A DNA stretch of 30,823 nucleotides, from the NCBI GenBank assembly GCA_043811005.1, contig JBDRNO010000227.1, positions 1 through 30,823 of the forward strand. Reading direction: 5' to 3'. The notes below the pieces were generated by a model. The model worked only from the letters and a program-made list of their open reading frames with translations, was not told the DNA's origin and did not search any database. The position numbers and the translations under genes were made by a program. The DNA is from JBDRNO01 sp043811005. GTDB lineage: Bacteria; Bacteroidota; Bacteroidia; NORP154. Every line of letters begins with the position of its first letter. Position 1 is the first letter of the stretch. Of the stretch, positions 1-7,814 are shown piece after piece.

Positions 1-17
1 CTAGCGTGAGTTTATTA
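1..17. repeat. IS left terminal inverted repeat
   Basis: CTAGCGTGAGTTTATTA, an exact inverted copy of 2000-2016. It lies downstream of the transposase stop. Confidence 0.85.
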
Positions 18-71
18 CAAATTTAGGAAAAAACTCCGCAATCAATTTAATATCAATAGTTAGCGACAGTT

Positions 72-1817
72 TTAATTGTATACACCAACTCCTTTAAATC
101 TTGGTCTCTTGTTATGATAATCTTTTATCTGTAATGCTTCTATTATTGCATTTTCCTCTTTTGTCATTTCTTCCAGTTTGTATATTGCCTTCATCTTGCC
201 ACTTGTCTTTGATTCTTCCAGCAACGTTCCTAATCTGATATTGTTCAGAATATCTAATAAAGAGCCTAAACTACATTTCAAATTTAACTTTAATCTTATT
301 TCTCTCCAAATAAGCGCAGATAATAAATAACCAAGTACACAAATAAAATAATGCACCTTGATCTTTTGATCAGTCCAATGGTATTGAGGTTTTAATGCAA
401 GGTGATTGGGATTTTTTATATTTTTAAAAGCATTTTCTATGGTTGCTTGACCGTGAAAAGCTTTAATAATATCCTCAGTATTCCATTGATGACGATTAGT
501 CATAATAATCCTAAAGCCTAAACGATCTTCTACTGCCTGTAACTTTTCGTAATTAATGGAAAATTTTAATTGAAATTTTCCAGGCTTATCCTTGCCGGCT
601 TTTTTTAATTCCCATTCTATTATACCATTTATGAATTGACCTTTAATAATCCCGGCTATTTGTTTTAACAATTCTTGCTTTTTTCGTTTTTTTGCTCTTG
701 GATTGGAAAATTTTTCCTGAAGTTCTTTTAATTGCTGTTCTTTTTTATTAAGAGCCTGATAGATACCTCTTATCTGTCCGGCTTTCAATTTATCAGAAAT
801 AAATACAATTACTGTTCTTGCTGCTCCCCAAATTATTTTATTATCCCTGAAAGCATCTAAAGGTCTCCCATCTATATCAACTTGTTGAAAATTATTCTCG
901 GCTTCCCTGATCAACTGTTGATGGTGATAAGGAGTAAGCGCTCCGACATAATGTAATTCTAATTCCTTTATTATGGCAAGATTTTTTTTAGAGTTGTTGC
1001 CTCGATCAAAAACTAAAGTATGTTTATTTATTTCCAATCCCAGACTTATTATTCTTCGTTTTATTTTTTCAACCACTTTTCTAAAAACCCGCGTATCGTT
1101 CATATTCCCCTCATATGTATGGTGTAATAATGGTATAAAATCTTCACGGCTTACTACTAATGCTAACCCAACTTGCCTCAGATCATATCTCTTTTGTTTG
1201 TTTTTTCCACGTTGGGCAATATTGCATCGGATATTGGTAGTATTTATGTATGTGAAAAAATTAGTAGTATCAAAAAACAAGGTATCGGTATTTATATCAT
1301 ATGTTTGCCAAACTTTTTTCAATATTTCCTGTTCAACATCTTCGATGGAGTTTTCTGGTAAGCAATCCATTAAATCCCAAAAATGTTGACTGTCAATCTT
1401 GCTCAAACTACATCTTAGCAAATATTCAACAGAAGTAGTTTTAGCCCAGTTCCACCATCCTCTTTTGCTTGTTGGCATACAAACCCTGCCAATAGCTCCT
1501 AATAAAAGAGTTATTCCGGCAGTTAAGTTGTTTCTGAGGGGCTTTTCAGCTATGTATCTTCGTGAAGATTTTATATATTTATTGATAATTATTGGTATAT
1601 CCAATTTGTAAGCTGTACTGAGTAATGCACAAATTGCACCATGCGAATAGGATTTGAGTCTTATTCCATCTGTTAATCCTTGTAGTTTTTTTAATAAATC
1701 CTGAGCTTTCCCAAGATAAGTCAAAACAATTGGTCTGGGTTTACCATTAACTCGTCTTGATTCCACTATATACCAGTATTTATATCCCCTGGTGACTCTT
1801 GATTGAATAGTTGCCAT
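72..1817 (-). CDS. IS1634-family DDE transposase
   Basis: 581 aa, ATG start at 1817. It catalyses cut-and-paste movement of the surrounding element. The RNase-H-like fold of IS4-type transposases is recognisable: a first Asp in LFFDTTNFF (about residues 180-190), a second Asp in LVFDRGNNSKKN (about 270) and a C-terminal Glu in ATIENAFKNIKNP (about 465), followed by the YHWTDQKIKVHYFIC stretch usual in IS1634/IS1549 relatives. The N-terminus (SRVTRGYKYWYIVESRR...GKPRPIVLTYLG) is the typical head of this family. Length is normal and no frameshift is seen. The gene fills almost the whole element, with the stop 71 bp from the left end. Family assignment is by motif; superfamily membership is more certain than the exact family. 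Confidence 0.88.
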   Translation of the reverse strand: MATIQSRVTRGYKYWYIVESRRVNGKPRPIVLTYLGKAQDLLKKLQGLTDGIRLKSYSHGAICALLSTAYKLDIPIIINKYIKSSRRYIAEKPLRNNLTAGITLLLGAIGRVCMPTSKRGWWNWAKTTSVEYLLRCSLSKIDSQHFWDLMDCLPENSIEDVEQEILKKVWQTYDINTDTLFFDTTNFFTYINTTNIRCNIAQRGKNKQKRYDLRQVGLALVVSREDFIPLLHHTYEGNMNDTRVFRKVVEKIKRRIISLGLEINKHTLVFDRGNNSKKNLAIIKELELHYVGALTPYHHQQLIREAENNFQQVDIDGRPLDAFRDNKIIWGAARTVIVFISDKLKAGQIRGIYQALNKKEQQLKELQEKFSNPRAKKRKKQELLKQIAGIIKGQFINGIIEWELKKAGKDKPGKFQLKFSINYEKLQAVEDRLGFRIIMTNRHQWNTEDIIKAFHGQATIENAFKNIKNPNHLALKPQYHWTDQKIKVHYFICVLGYLLSALIWREIRLKLNLKCSLGSLLDILNNIRLGTLLEESKTSGKMKAIYKLEEMTKEENAIIEALQIKDYHNKRPRFKGVGVYN

Positions 1818-1933
1818 TTTGTATAATTTAGAGTATACTTATTTAATAATTTTGCAAATATAACATTATTTATAATATATACAAATATTTTTATAAATAT
1901 TTGATTAGAGTATACATAAAAATAACGCATAAA

Positions 1934-1974
1934 AAAAACCGCAATCATTGATTTATCAATGGATTGCGGTTTTT
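1934..1974 (-). terminator. Hairpin inside the IS, upstream of the transposase
   Basis: Arms AAAAACCGCAATC+ATTGAT (1934-1952) and ATCAAT+GATTGCGGTTTTT (1955-1974) pair with one bulged G at 1961 and a TT loop. Each strand ends in a T-run, so it looks like a bidirectional intrinsic terminator. It lies between the right end of the IS and the transposase start at 1817, where it could block read-through from outside promoters into the transposase gene. That role is inferred from position. Its stem shares the CCGCAATC motif with the left end of the element, so it may also be part of a transposase-binding end. Confidence 0.6.
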
Positions 1975-1999
1975 GAAAATTGATTAAATTTGTTCTTTA

Positions 2000-2016
2000 T
2001 AATAAACTCACGCTAG
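2000..2016. repeat. IS right terminal inverted repeat
   Basis: TAATAAACTCACGCTAG, the inverted copy of 1-17. It lies on the promoter side of the transposase. Unrelated GC-rich sequence begins at 2017. Confidence 0.85.
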
Positions 2017-2058
2017 GCGGGCTTGGCGGGAAAACCATTTAAATATTTTGCCAACCTG

Positions 2059-2086
2059 TCCCGATCCGCCAGCTGGCGGATCGGGA
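2059..2086. repeat. 28-bp perfect GC-rich palindrome
   Basis: Arms TCCCGATCCGCCAG and CTGGCGGATCGGGA abut with no spacer. The core TCCGCCAGCTGGCGGA recurs exactly at 19165-19180 inside the SpoIIE gene, and degenerately at 27048-27066 inside the T9SS surface protein gene. The outer TCCCGAT/ATCGGGA arms recur at 18815-18830. It is therefore one member of a dispersed palindrome family. It lies in the 248 bp between the IS and the tRNA gene, where no coding sequence is seen. Confidence 0.8.
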
Positions 2087-2186
2087 ATATTGACAAGATA
2101 TTATTGATAAGGTACTAATATCATCCTCTCTGTTTAGGTTTCCAAACTTTCAAAGATTAGGAAACCTTTATCAAATTTTACTCCCT

Positions 2187-2225
2187 AAAAAAAAGCCCTT
2201 GTATAAAATTGATATATAAGGGTTT
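2187..2225 (-). terminator. Intrinsic terminator of tRNA-Cys
   Basis: Read on the minus strand, an 11-bp stem with a C+G-rich base (2195-2205 with 2213-2223; two G-U pairs) and a 7-nt loop is followed by eight T (complement of the A-run at 2187-2194). It starts about 40 nt beyond the tRNA 3' end, on the same strand, with no gene in between. Confidence 0.7.
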
Positions 2226-2264
2226 ATAATAAACTTTAGGGATTGTAAGTGGGATTCCCCATTG

Positions 2265-2336
2265 AGGTACCGAGCGGATTCGAACCGCTGTATGAGGTTT
2301 TGCAGACCTCCGCCTGAGCCACTCGGCCACGGTACC
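2265..2336 (-). tRNA. tRNA-Cys(GCA)
   Basis: On the minus strand the sequence folds as a cloverleaf. The 7-bp acceptor stem GGTACCG/CGGTACC is perfect. The D arm contains GAGTGGCTCAGGC. The anticodon arm is GAGGT-CTGCAAA-ACCTC, giving anticodon GCA. The T arm is AGCGG-TTCGAAT-CCGCT. The discriminator base is U (position 2265), the main identity element of cysteine tRNA. CCA is not encoded and must be added by the nucleotidyltransferase. The gene stands alone, with its own terminator. Confidence 0.95.
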
Positions 2337-2340
2337 TTTT

Positions 2341-2375
2341 AATTGTTAATTGTTAATTGTTTATTGATTATTGAA
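2341..2375. repeat. AATTGTT short tandem repeat
   Basis: Just upstream of the tRNA (minus sense), AATTGTT is repeated in near-perfect tandem (AATTGTTAATTGTTAATTGT, then TTATTGATTATTG). It may carry the tRNA promoter region, but no clear -33/-7 pair is seen. The remaining stretch to folB (to 2616) holds only the repeat at 2564-2592 and no gene I can support. Confidence 0.5.
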
Positions 2376-2563
2376 TATTTTGAATCTTATTTGGTGCAAT
2401 ATTATTTTGCTTTGCAAAAATAATGAAAATATTCTTTACTATAAAACTTTATCCCAAATCCCTTATATACCAAAACTGAATGAGTTTGCAAACTTATTAA
2501 TGAAATACGAAGTATTCACGAGGGGCTTTTCGAGCGCATGACTATACGGTATGAGTAAATGAA

Positions 2564-2592
2564 ACCACAGATTTCACAGATGACACAGATTA
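2564..2592. repeat. CACAGAT-type intergenic repeat
   Basis: Three spaced CACAGAT units (ACCACAGATTTCACAGAT, then GACACAGATT) lie just beyond the 3' end of folB. Repeats of this wording are common between genes of Bacteroidetes and other environmental genomes; I recall them but cannot search here. No function is assigned. Confidence 0.45.
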
Positions 2593-2616
2593 AAATCAGT
2601 GAAACCCGCATGTGCT

Positions 2617-2967
2617 TTACACTTTAATAGTTACACCTACTTTCTGAACCATTCCTTTAAGCAGCGGGTTTAATTTGGAGAGTTTTAATTCAATTGAGAT
2701 GATCTCCGGGTATCTTAACTTCAGGGCATCCACAATCCTTTGAGCTGCATTCTCAAGTAATTTTGAACGGATTGCCATCTGTTCCTTAACTATCCCGTAA
2801 ACCTCCTCATAGCTGATGGTTTTTGAAAGTTCATCGGTTTTGGCTGCTCCGGCAAAATCGGTTTCAATATACAGGTCAACAACAAATTTGTTGCCCCTTT
2901 CCTGCTCATCATCGTAATAACCATGATGAGAAAAAAACTCCATTCCCTCTAATGATATTTTTCCCAT
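2617..2967 (-). CDS. folB: Dihydroneopterin aldolase (FolB)
   Basis: 116 aa, the normal length for this cytosolic enzyme, which converts 7,8-dihydroneopterin to 6-hydroxymethyl-7,8-dihydropterin and glycolaldehyde in folate synthesis. The family signature is clear: FFSHHGYYDDEQERGNKF near residues 11-28 (acidic pterin-site region, Glu21/Glu23), TISYEEVY at 50-57 (Tyr53), LLENAAQRI at 70-78 (Glu72) and LKLSKLNP at 94-101 with the catalytic Lys98. The ATG at 2967 lies 19 nt inside the end of gltX, so the two are probably co-transcribed and translationally coupled. FolB next to glutamyl-tRNA synthetase is not a pathway link; it looks like operon packing. Confidence 0.93.
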   Translation of the reverse strand: MGKISLEGMEFFSHHGYYDDEQERGNKFVVDLYIETDFAGAAKTDELSKTISYEEVYGIVKEQMAIRSKLLENAAQRIVDALKLRYPEIISIELKLSKLNPLLKGMVQKVGVTIKV

Positions 2968-4505
2968 GGTTTGATTTCCTTATTTAATTGCTGTAAACCT
3001 TTATTAATTCTCTTAATCGTTTCTTCCTTACCTAACAAAGCGACAATATCAAACATTGACGGTCCTGATCCGGTGCCGGTAATAAGCACCCTGAAATTAG
3101 GCATAACAGCGCCAAAGCCAATTCCTTTCTCTTCTAAAAAGGTATTGATTTTTTTTTCAATCTTCCCTGCTGTAAAATCATCAATACCTTCTAACAATTC
3201 TTTTAATTTATTGATTATTGAAGGTGTTTCTTCTCTCCATTTCTTTCTTATAACATTCTGATCGTAAATTTCAGGAGCAAAAAAGAAATAAAGATGTTCA
3301 ATTATATCTTTTACAAACGTGACTCTTTCTTTCATCAATTCACAAACTTTGGCAACATACTCATTATCTGCCTTGATCCCTGTTTCTTTCAGCAATGGTT
3401 GAAAAAGCTCAATCAATTTTTCTTTGCTTTGTGCCCTCAGATATTGCTGGTTATACCATTTGGCTTTTTCAGGGTCGAATTTTGCCCCCCCCTTACCCAC
3501 TCTTTCCAGCGAAAAAGCTTCAGTCAATTCATCCATATTAAACAACTCTTGTGTTGTGCCTGGGTTCCAGCCCAAAAAAGCAAGGATGTTGACAAATGCT
3601 TCCGGGAAATAGCCAATCTCTCTGAAGCCAGAGGATATTTCACTTGTTTCAGGATCTGTCCATTCCAACGGGAACACAGGAAAACCCAGGCGATCGCCAT
3701 CTCTCTTGCTCAGCTTGCCTGCTCCGTCAGGTCTGAGCAGCAACGGCAAATGGGCAAATTCAGGCAATTCCTGTTCCCAGCCAAGATATCTATATAATAA
3801 TACATGTAAAGGTGTGGACGGAAGCCATTCCTCCCCTCTTATTACATGAGATATCTTCATTAAATGGTCATCCACAACATTTGCCAGGTGATAGGTTGGC
3901 ATTCCGTCTGATTTGAACAACACCTTATCATCTATTATTGAAGAATGTACAACAACTAATCCCCTGATCAAATCCCGGACTCTTATTTCCCGGTTTTCCG
4001 GAATTTTGATCCGGATCACATAGGATTCTCCTGCTTGCAATCTCTTATTAACGTCATCCTCTGAAAGGGAAAGGGAATTTTTCAATGAATTCCTGGTAGA
4101 GGCATCGTACTGAAAAGTAACATTCTTTGAAGTCTTTAACTGCTTTCTTATTTCATCTAATTCTTCAGGTGTATCAAAAGCATAATAAGCATGTCCGTCA
4201 TTTACGAGCTGTTCGGCATATTGCCAGTACATCTCCTTTCGTTCAGATTGCCTGTATGGGGCATAATTACCACCATGTCCGGGGCTTTCATTAAAATTTA
4301 TATTACACCATTTCAAGGACTCAACGATATACTCTTCTGCCTCCGGCACATAACGCGCCTGATCGGTGTCTTCTATTCTCAATATGAAATCCCCGTCATG
4401 CTTTTTGGCAAAGAGATAATTGTACAATGCAGTTCTCACACCACCTATATGCAGCGGACCGGTTGGGCTGGGAGCAAAGCGCACTCTTACTTTTTTGTTT
4501 GTCAT
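2949..4505 (-). CDS. gltX: Glutamate--tRNA ligase (GluRS)
   Basis: Class I aminoacyl-tRNA synthetase that charges tRNA-Glu in the cytosol. The HIGH box appears as HIGG at residues 19-22 (APSPTGPLHIGG) and the KMSKS loop as KLSKR at about 264-268. The C-terminal half is the anticodon-binding region (EKAKWYNQQYL...). The reading frame extends six codons further upstream, but only to a TTG at 4523; the ATG at 4505 puts the Rossmann strand VRVRFAPSPTG at its usual distance from the N-terminus, so I use 4505 (518 aa). The stop is TAG at 2949-2951, inside the folB start. Divergent from the PPDK gene across about 135 bp. Confidence 0.96.
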   Translation of the reverse strand: MTNKKVRVRFAPSPTGPLHIGGVRTALYNYLFAKKHDGDFILRIEDTDQARYVPEAEEYIVESLKWCNINFNESPGHGGNYAPYRQSERKEMYWQYAEQLVNDGHAYYAFDTPEELDEIRKQLKTSKNVTFQYDASTRNSLKNSLSLSEDDVNKRLQAGESYVIRIKIPENREIRVRDLIRGLVVVHSSIIDDKVLFKSDGMPTYHLANVVDDHLMKISHVIRGEEWLPSTPLHVLLYRYLGWEQELPEFAHLPLLLRPDGAGKLSKRDGDRLGFPVFPLEWTDPETSEISSGFREIGYFPEAFVNILAFLGWNPGTTQELFNMDELTEAFSLERVGKGGAKFDPEKAKWYNQQYLRAQSKEKLIELFQPLLKETGIKADNEYVAKVCELMKERVTFVKDIIEHLYFFFAPEIYDQNVIRKKWREETPSIINKLKELLEGIDDFTAGKIEKKINTFLEEKGIGFGAVMPNFRVLITGTGSGPSMFDIVALLGKEETIKRINKGLQQLNKEIKPWEKYH

Positions 4506-4584
4506 TTTTTTATTATTGTACAAATAACGATAATTTTAGTAAAAAATCTGTTTAATAACAAAATAACAAGTCAAGATTTTTTGT

Positions 4585-4592
4585 TATTTTTG
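4585..4592 (+). promoter_or_regulatory. Candidate Bacteroidetes -7 element for PPDK
   Basis: TATTTTTG matches the TAnnTTTG consensus of the main Bacteroidetes sigma factor, 49 bp before the ATG of the PPDK gene. No clear TTG is seen at the expected -33 distance, so this is only a candidate. Confidence 0.35.
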
Positions 4593-4640
4593 GGAAAATA
4601 TTATTTAATTAACAGGTATATTTATTAAACAAATCATAAA

Positions 4641-7379
4641 ATGGAAAAAATTATGACCAAAGTAAAACATGTTTATCTGTTTGGCAACAAACAGGCAGAA
4701 GGCAAAGCAGAAATGAAGAATTTATTAGGAGGCAAAGGAGCTAATTTAGCTGAAATGAATTTAATAGGTGTACCTGTACCACCTGGTTTTACTATTACAA
4801 CTGAAGTTTGCAATGAATACAACAAATTAGGTAAAGAAAAGGCATTAGAGTTGATTAAAACTGAGGTTAATGAAGGAATACGGCATGTTGAAAATATTAT
4901 GGAGACAAAGTTTGGGGATAAAGAGAATCCTTGTTTGCTTTCTGTCCGTTCAGGTGCAAGGGTTTCTATGCCCGGCATGATGGATACTGTTCTGAATCTC
5001 GGTTTAAACGATGATACTATTGAAGGATTAATAAAAAGGACAGGAAACGAAAGATTTGTTTGGGATTCATACAGAAGATTTATTCAAATGTTTGGTGATG
5101 TAGTGCTTGGCATGAAACCTGCTTCAAAAGAAGATATTGACCCTTTTGAAGAGATCCTTGATAAAGTTAAAGAAGAAAAAGGCATAGAAAGCGATACAGA
5201 CCTTACAATAGACGATTTAAAAGAATTAACGATCAAATTTAAAAAAGCAGTAAAAGACGTTAAAGGGTATGACTTTCCGGTAGATCCATGGGAACAGCTA
5301 TGGGGTTCAGTCCTTGCTGTATTTGATAGTTGGAAAACTGAAAGAGCTGTTTATTACAGAAAAATTAATAATATTTCTGATGAATGGGGTACGGCTGTTA
5401 ATGTTCAGGCAATGGTATTTGGCAACATGGGTAATTCTTCAGCTACAGGTGTTGCATTTACAAGGGACGCAGGTACGGGAGAAAATTTATTCAATGGTGA
5501 ATATTTGATTGATGCACAGGGTGAGGATGTTGTAGCAGGAACCAGGACACCTCAGCAGATCACTAAACAAGGTTCTATCCGTTGGGCAAAGTTGGCAAAC
5601 GTCCCTGAACAAGAAAGAATTTCAAAGTTCCCTTCTCTTGAAGAGGCTATGCCTGAATTATATCAAGAATTATTTGATTTTCAGAAAAAACTAGAAGTTC
5701 ATTATAAAGACATGCAGGATCTGGAATTTACTATCCAGGAAGGAAAATTATGGTTGCTTCAAACAAGAAATGGTAAACGTACATGCGCTTCCATGGTTAA
5801 GATAGCTATGGATATGTATAAAGAAGGTTTGATTGATGAAAAAACTGCTGTATTGCGGGTGGAACCTAATAAATTAGATGAATTATTACATCCTGTTTTT
5901 GATACAAGCGCTATTGAGCAAGCCATTGTATTGGCAAAAGGGTTACCTGCTTCGCCAGGCGCTGCTTCGGGGCAAATAATATTTTTTGCCGATGAGGCAG
6001 AGAAATGGGTAGATGAAGGAAAGGATGTTATTTTAGTACGTATTGAAACTTCTCCTGAAGATCTAAAAGGCATGAATATTGCCAAGGGCATTCTCACTGC
6101 CCGGGGTGGTATGACTTCACACGCTGCTGTTGTTGCACGTGGCATGGGGAAATGCTGTATATCCGGTGCAGGTAGCATTAAAATTGATTACAAATCAAGA
6201 TGTTTGACTATTGATAAAAAAATATACAATGAAGGTGATTGGATTTCATTAAATGGTTCAACAGGCGAGGTTTACAAAGATAAATTAAAAACAGTTGACC
6301 CTGAATTAAGTGGTGATTTTGGTGAATTAATGGAGCTTGCTGATAAACATTCAAGAATGTATGTTAGAACAAACTCTGATACTCCAAATGATTCAAAAGT
6401 TGCAAGAAATTTTGGCGCTAAAGGTATCGGGCTTTGCCGTACAGAACATATGTTTTTTGAAGGAGACAGGATAAAAGCGATGCGTGAAATGATACTTGCC
6501 GGTAATGAGGAAGGAAGAAGAAAAGCATTGGATAAATTATTACCTATGCAAAGAAAAGACTTCGAGGGTATCTTTGAAGCAATGCATGACCTTCCGGTAA
6601 CTATTCGCACTCTTGATCCGCCATTACACGAATTTATTCCCCATGAAGAAGAAAATCAAAAAGAGATGGCAGATGAAATGGGCATTACAATTGAAGAAAT
6701 AAAACAAAAAGTTAATGATTTGCATGAATTTAACCCCATGTTAGGACATAGAGGTTGCCGTTTGGGCAATACTTATCCTGAAATCACAGAGATGCAGGCT
6801 CGTGCAATCATTGAAGCAGCCCTTAACCTGAAAGCAAAAGGCATTAGAGCTGTTCCTGAAATTATGATCCCATTGACCGGAACAGCAAAAGAATATAAAA
6901 TGCAGGAAGATATTGTAATGGCTACGGCAGAAAAAATATTTGTAGAAAAAAATGACCGGATTGATTACCTTATTGGCACAATGATTGAAATTCCCAGGGC
7001 TACGTTAATAGCAAATGAAATTGCTGAAACAGCAGAATTTTTCTCGTTCGGCACAAATGATCTAACTCAAATGACATTTGGTTATTCAAGAGATGATGCA
7101 GGGAAATTCTTATCTGTATATCTCGAAAAAGGCATCCTAAAGCATGATCCTTTTGAGGTTCTTGATCAGGAAGGTGTAGGTCAGTTGGTTGAAATGGCTA
7201 TTAAAAAAGGCAGAAGTACACGTCCTGATATTAAAATAGGTATTTGCGGTGAACATGGCGGTGAACCAAGTTCTGTAGAATTTTGTCATAGGGCAGGTAT
7301 GGACTATGTAAGCTGTTCACCATATAGAGTGCCAATTGCCCGTTTAGCCGCTGCACAGGCGAATATTAAGGAAGGGTAA
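4641..7379 (+). CDS. ppdK: Pyruvate, phosphate dikinase
   Basis: 912 aa. Catalyses the reversible conversion of pyruvate, ATP and phosphate to phosphoenolpyruvate, AMP and pyrophosphate in the cytosol, serving either glycolysis or PEP formation. Domains in order: an ATP-grasp nucleotide-binding domain (LLGGKGANLAEM near 30; QDLEFTIQEGKLWLLQTRNGKRT near 365-385), the swivelling phosphohistidine domain with GGMTSHAAVVARG, catalytic His494, and the TIM-barrel PEP/pyruvate domain ending in SVEFCHRAGMDYVSCSPYRVPIARLAAAQA with catalytic Cys892. Length fits the bacterial family. The ATG at 4641 is used; a second Met at residue 5 (4653) is an equally plausible start. Monocistronic: the next gene starts 435 bp on. 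It lacks the threonine-phosphorylating regulatory partner in this window. Confidence 0.97.
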   Translation: MEKIMTKVKHVYLFGNKQAEGKAEMKNLLGGKGANLAEMNLIGVPVPPGFTITTEVCNEYNKLGKEKALELIKTEVNEGIRHVENIMETKFGDKENPCLLSVRSGARVSMPGMMDTVLNLGLNDDTIEGLIKRTGNERFVWDSYRRFIQMFGDVVLGMKPASKEDIDPFEEILDKVKEEKGIESDTDLTIDDLKELTIKFKKAVKDVKGYDFPVDPWEQLWGSVLAVFDSWKTERAVYYRKINNISDEWGTAVNVQAMVFGNMGNSSATGVAFTRDAGTGENLFNGEYLIDAQGEDVVAGTRTPQQITKQGSIRWAKLANVPEQERISKFPSLEEAMPELYQELFDFQKKLEVHYKDMQDLEFTIQEGKLWLLQTRNGKRTCASMVKIAMDMYKEGLIDEKTAVLRVEPNKLDELLHPVFDTSAIEQAIVLAKGLPASPGAASGQIIFFADEAEKWVDEGKDVILVRIETSPEDLKGMNIAKGILTARGGMTSHAAVVARGMGKCCISGAGSIKIDYKSRCLTIDKKIYNEGDWISLNGSTGEVYKDKLKTVDPELSGDFGELMELADKHSRMYVRTNSDTPNDSKVARNFGAKGIGLCRTEHMFFEGDRIKAMREMILAGNEEGRRKALDKLLPMQRKDFEGIFEAMHDLPVTIRTLDPPLHEFIPHEEENQKEMADEMGITIEEIKQKVNDLHEFNPMLGHRGCRLGNTYPEITEMQARAIIEAALNLKAKGIRAVPEIMIPLTGTAKEYKMQEDIVMATAEKIFVEKNDRIDYLIGTMIEIPRATLIANEIAETAEFFSFGTNDLTQMTFGYSRDDAGKFLSVYLEKGILKHDPFEVLDQEGVGQLVEMAIKKGRSTRPDIKIGICGEHGGEPSSVEFCHRAGMDYVSCSPYRVPIARLAAAQANIKEG

Positions 7380-7440
7380 GATTATAACTTCATCTTTTGT
7401 ATATATAAACCTTACAACAAACCAATCCAACTTATATCCT

Positions 7441-7500
7441 TCCGGTTTATCAGTAGTCAGTTATCGGTTTTCGGATTGTCGGGTTGCCGGATTCAGGTAT
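7441..7500. repeat. Intergenic short repeats (CAGTAGTCAGTT and relatives)
   Basis: Within the 435-bp gap between ppdK and metH, CAGTAGTCAGTTATCGG and CGGATTGTCGGGTTGCCGG are runs of near-identical 6-8-mers. The CAGTAGTCAGT wording recurs at 24059-24070. No gene is seen in 7380-7748. A second repeat lies at 7645-7677. Confidence 0.4.
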
Positions 7501-7601
7501 TAAGTTAAATATGCTGTTGGTAACATTAAGAAATTTCTGAGTTACATAACTAATATATTTCCCGGGAATAAAAAAACGTCAAAATATAACTAAAAAATTA
7601 C

Positions 7602-7609
7602 TAATTTTG
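7602..7609 (+). promoter_or_regulatory. Candidate -7 element upstream of metH
   Basis: TAATTTTG fits the Bacteroidetes TAnnTTTG element, about 200 bp upstream of the metH coding region. The -33 TTG is not evident. If used, the 5' leader would be long and would contain the ACCCAGTA repeat. Confidence 0.35.
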
Positions 7610-7644
7610 TCCCTAAATACAGGAAATAAAAATTGACGATCCAA

Positions 7645-7677
7645 CAACCCAGAACCCAGTAACCAGAAACCAGTAGC
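7645..7677. repeat. ACCCAGTA-type tandem repeat
   Basis: AACCCAGAACCCAGTAACC followed by AGAAACCAGTAG: four imperfect ACCCAGTA-like units. The same unit recurs at 18134-18158, with inverted versions at 18077-18102. A dispersed intergenic repeat of unknown role. Confidence 0.55.
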
Positions 7678-7814
7678 TGTTTATTGAAAACACAAAGGAT
7701 AGATTTTAATAAAAGTTTACTTAAAATATTGAACTGCCGATACATTAATATATACCCCAATTCAAAATTATAGAAGAAATATTAGAAACTAAAATCCTTG
7801 TACTGGATGGCGCT

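Larger units (their letters stand above)
1..2016 (-). mobile_element. IS1634-family (IS4 superfamily) insertion sequence, both ends present
   Basis: A 2.0-kb element bounded by 17-bp perfect terminal inverted repeats: CTAGCGTGAGTTTATTA at 1-17 and its complement at 2000-2016. It holds one long transposase gene on the minus strand. Just inside each end lies a second shared motif, CCGCAATCAAT at 36-46 and an inverted near-copy at 1959-1969, which may be a subterminal transposase site. A hairpin sits between the right end and the transposase start. Size, one large DDE transposase and long terminal repeats fit the IS1634 family. The target-site duplication cannot be checked because the window starts at the first base of the element; the right flank begins GCGGGCTTGGCGGG. 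The transposase is intact, so the copy may be active. Confidence 0.85.

Noticed and set aside
1766..1948. 60-codon minus-strand frame overlapping the transposase start
   Set aside because: AT-rich, no family resemblance, runs through the terminator-like hairpin; not a second IS gene.
4506..4523. N-terminal extension MYNNKK of GltX
   Set aside because: Begins at TTG and adds residues not found in the family; ATG at 4505 is a better start.
7380..7814. Cobalamin or SAM riboswitch expected upstream of metH
   Set aside because: I looked for the B12-box and SAM-type conserved cores and saw none; the gap holds short repeats and a possible promoter.
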